Assembly (NCBI RefSeq): GCF_020103695.1
Contig: NZ_JAHXBF010000026.1
Location: 81,393-145,392 of the forward strand
Reading direction: 5' to 3'
Origin: Hyalangium versicolor
GTDB taxonomy: Bacteria > Myxococcota > Myxococcia > Myxococcales > Myxococcaceae
DNA: 64,000 nt
Under the pieces are notes generated by a model that saw nothing but the letters and a program-made list of their open reading frames with translations, had not been told where the DNA came from and did not search any database. Both the position numbers and the translations under genes were made by a program. Each line of letters starts with the position of its first letter. The stretch's first letter is position 1. Shown piece after piece: positions 60,991 through 64,000 of this stretch.

Positions 60991-62610
60991 TCAAGGGCCC
61001 GCGGCAATTAAGCCCAGGCCCTTGACCTTGCCGAGAAACTCCTCGACGAGCTTCTTGTCCTCCTCCCGGATCTCATTGTTCCTGAGCGGTGCCTTGAGCT
61101 TGAGCGCTACCACCTTGCGCAGCTTGTTGAGGCCCTCGGTCGATTGCGACGCCGAGTTCAGAGCCGCCAGCTTCTCGGGCAGCCCTCTTTGGAGCGCCGT
61201 GAGGATTTCATCGCTCATGTTGGAAATAAGCTCGCTCTGACCTTGCCTGCGCGAATCCCCAATGACGACGATATCGCGCGTCGGATCCTCTGTTTCATCC
61301 GGATCCAGCTCGAACCCTGGGATGAACAAGGTCCCCGCAAGAAGCTGAAGCTCATACGTGAACATCGAGGCATTGAACTTCTGGATGAACTCACCCCACG
61401 CCGTGGCCTTGGCGAAAGCCAGGTCCGAATACTTCTCTTGATACTGCCAGGACCGAGGCAGGTACAAGGTCAGGCCTTGAGCCCGGTTGACGGACTGCCC
61501 GACGTTGTCCTTCCTCAGGATTACTTGCGGCTGGAGCTCCAGGATGGCATCGATGGCTGCTTTCATCTCCTTGTCCTTGTCGTTCTTGGGTGTGAGCTTG
61601 TCGCGCAGCGTCTTGAAATAGTCAAAGAGGTCTACATAGTCAGCGCCCGCGTTGCGAAAGCGTTGCGCCTCGGAGTAGCTCTTCTGAAGCGCATCGAGTT
61701 GCTGCTTGCGCCGGAAGTTCACGGCCTTGACGAAGGCCTGGACCTTTTGCGAGAGCGTCATCACGGCCTTGGCCTCGGCCACGGACAGGGTGGCCGCCAC
61801 GCCTTTCCGGCGGTAGTAGTCCAAGGTGGTCTGCACGATGATGTCCGCGAAGGCCAGGGGTGTTTGATCGGCAGGGGGCAGGGCGGAGAGCCGCGTGAGG
61901 AGCTGATCGTAAGCCCACCCATCATTCGACTCGAGGTCTTCGGAACCGACCAGCAACGTGTAATGGTTCTTGAGCTGATAGCCCACCTCCGTCATCTGCA
62001 TCAGACAAGCGTCAAAGCCGAGGAGTTCGATCCGCTTCTGGGTGTCCTCTTGAATCATCACCAGAGCATCTTCCAGATTGCGCAAGTCGATATGCGTGTG
62101 GCTCGTTCCATCGATTGAGACCTTGAGCGGGAGGGAGTTGGGCTCGGCCTTGAAGCCATTCCCGTGGCTCCAGACGATGAGGGCGTATTTCTTCGCGGGG
62201 AAATTCATTATTCCCCAGCTCGCGAACTCCGCCAGATTCACGTAGTCGCCCATGTCCATCTCGCCCAGATCGTCCAGTTCGGTGGAGCCAATCTGACTGA
62301 GGTTGTTGTCCTGTTTTATCTTGAGGCGCTTCGTGCCAGCCCAAGCCGAGCTCAGCAGCTGGCCCTTCTCGCCCTGTCCCTCTCGGTCCACCTGGACGAT
62401 GACATTGAGGTTGCCGAGATTCGCGGCCTCCATCTCGTTGATGTCGGCGAGCGCAGACGCGTCGAGATCGTTGTCCGCGTTCATGTACACCAGCACGGTC
62501 CACTCCGCCTCGCCGGACTGGTTCCCGTCAGCGTGGGCGGAGAGCGGGTGGAGGCTCAACAGGGCGAGTGTCCACAGCCAGCCGCAGCGCATCCATCGGT
62601 GAATAAGCAT
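60991..62610 (-). CDS. Secreted clostripain-like cysteine protease (peptidase C11)
   Basis: A 539-residue exported protein with a signal peptide (about 1-27, ending AHA) and a C11-type caspase-like fold. Typical strand WTVLVYMNADNDLD opens the domain (37-50). The catalytic dyad is His149 (WSHGNG) and Cys202 (FDACLM). Clostripain-like enzymes cleave after basic residues; specificity here is not evident. The C-terminal about 150 residues are helical and charged. It follows the large unknown ORF by 25 bp in the same direction, so they probably form an operon. Confidence 0.9.
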   Translation of the reverse strand: MLIHRWMRCGWLWTLALLSLHPLSAHADGNQSGEAEWTVLVYMNADNDLDASALADINEMEAANLGNLNVIVQVDREGQGEKGQLLSSAWAGTKRLKIKQDNNLSQIGSTELDDLGEMDMGDYVNLAEFASWGIMNFPAKKYALIVWSHGNGFKAEPNSLPLKVSIDGTSHTHIDLRNLEDALVMIQEDTQKRIELLGFDACLMQMTEVGYQLKNHYTLLVGSEDLESNDGWAYDQLLTRLSALPPADQTPLAFADIIVQTTLDYYRRKGVAATLSVAEAKAVMTLSQKVQAFVKAVNFRRKQQLDALQKSYSEAQRFRNAGADYVDLFDYFKTLRDKLTPKNDKDKEMKAAIDAILELQPQVILRKDNVGQSVNRAQGLTLYLPRSWQYQEKYSDLAFAKATAWGEFIQKFNASMFTYELQLLAGTLFIPGFELDPDETEDPTRDIVVIGDSRRQGQSELISNMSDEILTALQRGLPEKLAALNSASQSTEGLNKLRKVVALKLKAPLRNNEIREEDKKLVEEFLGKVKGLGLIAAGP

Positions 62611-62635
62611 CGGTTCTATTTCCCGTGATCAGGTA

Positions 62636-64000
62636 CTACTCACTCAGGTTGAGGATCGTCACATCGACGGCCGCGAAGGCGCCCACGCGCCAGACGCCCA
62701 CGGCATTCGAGGACTGGCACTCTCCGGAGGACGTCAGTCGGCAGCGCAGGCCGGGGGCCCGAGAGCCCCCCACGCCGAGAGTGATGGGCATGTCCGGGAC
62801 ACCGAAGCGCAGATACAACCCCGGAGAGAGCACCTGGACGATACCGGGTTCGGAGTTCTGGCCGACCTGGGGCTCCGTCCCCGTGAGGTGCGAGTAGACG
62901 CGCGGAAACGCCAACTGGCCCAAGTCTAGCACGCTGCCCATCACGCCGAAGTCCCAGCCGCTCCGGCACAGGTTGGTCGTCCACTCGACTCCCAGCGTGG
63001 CCATGGGGCCCACGCCGCCACCCCGCGGCAGGTCATCGTCGTACTCCAGTGCGCCCTGGACGCCCACGAGGCCCGTGATGGTGAGCAGGGGCCGCTGGCG
63101 CTTCACCGCCCAACTCCCAATGGGCGCGGCGGCGCTCTCGATGGCCACCTGGATGTCCTTGGAAGTCTTCGCCCCGGAGATGTTCACCAGGAGCGGCAGA
63201 TGCCTGCTCAGCTTCCCGGGAATGATGCACGACGTGTCTCCAGCGCAGGCCGTGGCCGAGGCGCTTAGCATCTTCCGGATGCCATTCCCGTAGTCGCTCA
63301 CCATGACGTCGGAGATGGCCTCAGCCATCAGAAAGACCTCGTCGGCGTGCGCTAGGCTGTACCCCGACACCTGCTTGTAGATTCCCAGCCCGCTCCGAAA
63401 CACATCCAGAGTTCCCAGCAGCACTAACTGGCTTCGCTGCAGGATGTCCGGCGCTCCGTTCGCGGTGAAGGGCTTGTGGAGGATGTACACACCTGCCCCA
63501 CCCCCGCTCGGGTAAAGCTCCTGGCGCTCGATGGCCGCCACGCGCTCATACAGCGTGCGGAGATTCGTCACGAGTTCCCAGAGCAGGCGCTCCAACTCGG
63601 GCTCCAGCAGGGCCCACTCCTCTGGTGTGAGGTCCTTGTCGAGCTGAGGAGAGATCCGATCCCGGACGAGCTGCTTGAGGTTCTTGATCAGGTTCTCGCG
63701 CGCGTCCCCCACGTTATTGAGGAGCTTTTGGTACTCGGCTTCATGGGTGATCTTACCCAGCTGCTGTACCAAGGCACCCGTCAGCCCCAAGCCACATGCG
63801 ACCCGAGTAACCTTCTGGCGGGTCCCCCCTGGCTTTTTGCATGCGTCCTGCAGGCTCTGCAACGTCCCAAGCCCGGCCACTAGCACCAAACGCGCTCCGT
63901 GCTCCCCGAGGGATCGGATGATGGTTCCCCGCTCTGGGAGGGCGGAACTTCGAGGGAGTAGAGGACGAGACGATCGTCCAGCCAGGGGAGGCGCAGTTTC
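62636..64000 (-). CDS. Large protein of unknown function (5' end outside window)
   Basis: The minus-strand frame is open to the last base of the window, giving at least 454 residues; a TTG at 63889 is possible but the frame upstream (segment RGTIIRSLGEHGARLVLVAG) looks coding. Features: a helical region with conserved-looking Leu/Glu heptads (about 90-180 of the visible part) and a Gly/aromatic-rich C-terminal about 170 residues that could be a beta-barrel or sandwich ending VDVTILNLSE. I do not recognise the family. It is coupled by position to the C11 protease and could be its substrate, partner or anchor. Confidence 0.75.
   Translation of the reverse strand, partial: ETAPPLAGRSSRPLLPRSSALPERGTIIRSLGEHGARLVLVAGLGTLQSLQDACKKPGGTRQKVTRVACGLGLTGALVQQLGKITHEAEYQKLLNNVGDARENLIKNLKQLVRDRISPQLDKDLTPEEWALLEPELERLLWELVTNLRTLYERVAAIERQELYPSGGGAGVYILHKPFTANGAPDILQRSQLVLLGTLDVFRSGLGIYKQVSGYSLAHADEVFLMAEAISDVMVSDYGNGIRKMLSASATACAGDTSCIIPGKLSRHLPLLVNISGAKTSKDIQVAIESAAAPIGSWAVKRQRPLLTITGLVGVQGALEYDDDLPRGGGVGPMATLGVEWTTNLCRSGWDFGVMGSVLDLGQLAFPRVYSHLTGTEPQVGQNSEPGIVQVLSPGLYLRFGVPDMPITLGVGGSRAPGLRCRLTSSGECQSSNAVGVWRVGAFAAVDVTILNLSE

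Overview
The window looks like chromosome of a high-GC myxobacterium, most likely suborder Cystobacterineae (Archangium/Cystobacter/Stigmatella-like). The signs are the very high third-position GC, a trifunctional Ser/Thr kinase-ATPase-histidine kinase, an FHA-domain sigma-54 activator, cysteine-rich lipoproteins with thrombospondin type 3 or vWA modules, and a full gspC-N type II secretion operon. Genus is inference; there is no rRNA gene or other taxonomic marker. No tRNA, rRNA or CRISPR array was seen.

Layout. 1-8 kb: end of an unknown gene, a cytochrome P450, a large vWA/TSP3 surface lipoprotein with an 18-bp tandem repeat, a B12-binding radical SAM protein and an unrecognised secreted protein. 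8-19 kb: small redox and detoxification genes (alpha/beta hydrolase, cysteine-less glutaredoxin-like protein, Na+/H+ antiporter, RibD-like reductase, AraC regulator, SDR, aldo/keto reductase, cupin, MFS exporter) with two paralogous LysR regulators. Two of its promoter regions share a conserved element of about 52 bp. 19-30 kb: a serine hydrolase/SGNH hydrolase pair, a DUF885 lipoprotein overlapping cysC, and a MoxR-DUF58-transglutaminase operon. 30-36 kb: a lysyl-oxidase-like lipoprotein, an ADP-ribosylglycohydrolase, an ECF sigma factor, a double-FHA sigma-54 activator and an esterase.

36-51 kb: a tightly packed type II secretion operon read on the minus strand as gspC-D-E-F-(small ORF)-G-(G-like)-H-I-J-K-L-M-N. 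It starts from a near-perfect -24/-12 sigma-54 promoter and ends at an intrinsic terminator. Directly upstream, in the same direction, lies an NtrC-type response regulator. A 1760-residue kinase is divergent from that regulator and is followed by a FIST sensor/histidine kinase pair. Together these suggest phospho-signal and sigma-54 control of secretion, which is inference.

60-64 kb: a decayed IS91-type transposase remnant next to a truncated ORF, then a secreted clostripain-like protease in an apparent operon with a large protein of unknown function that runs off the window end.
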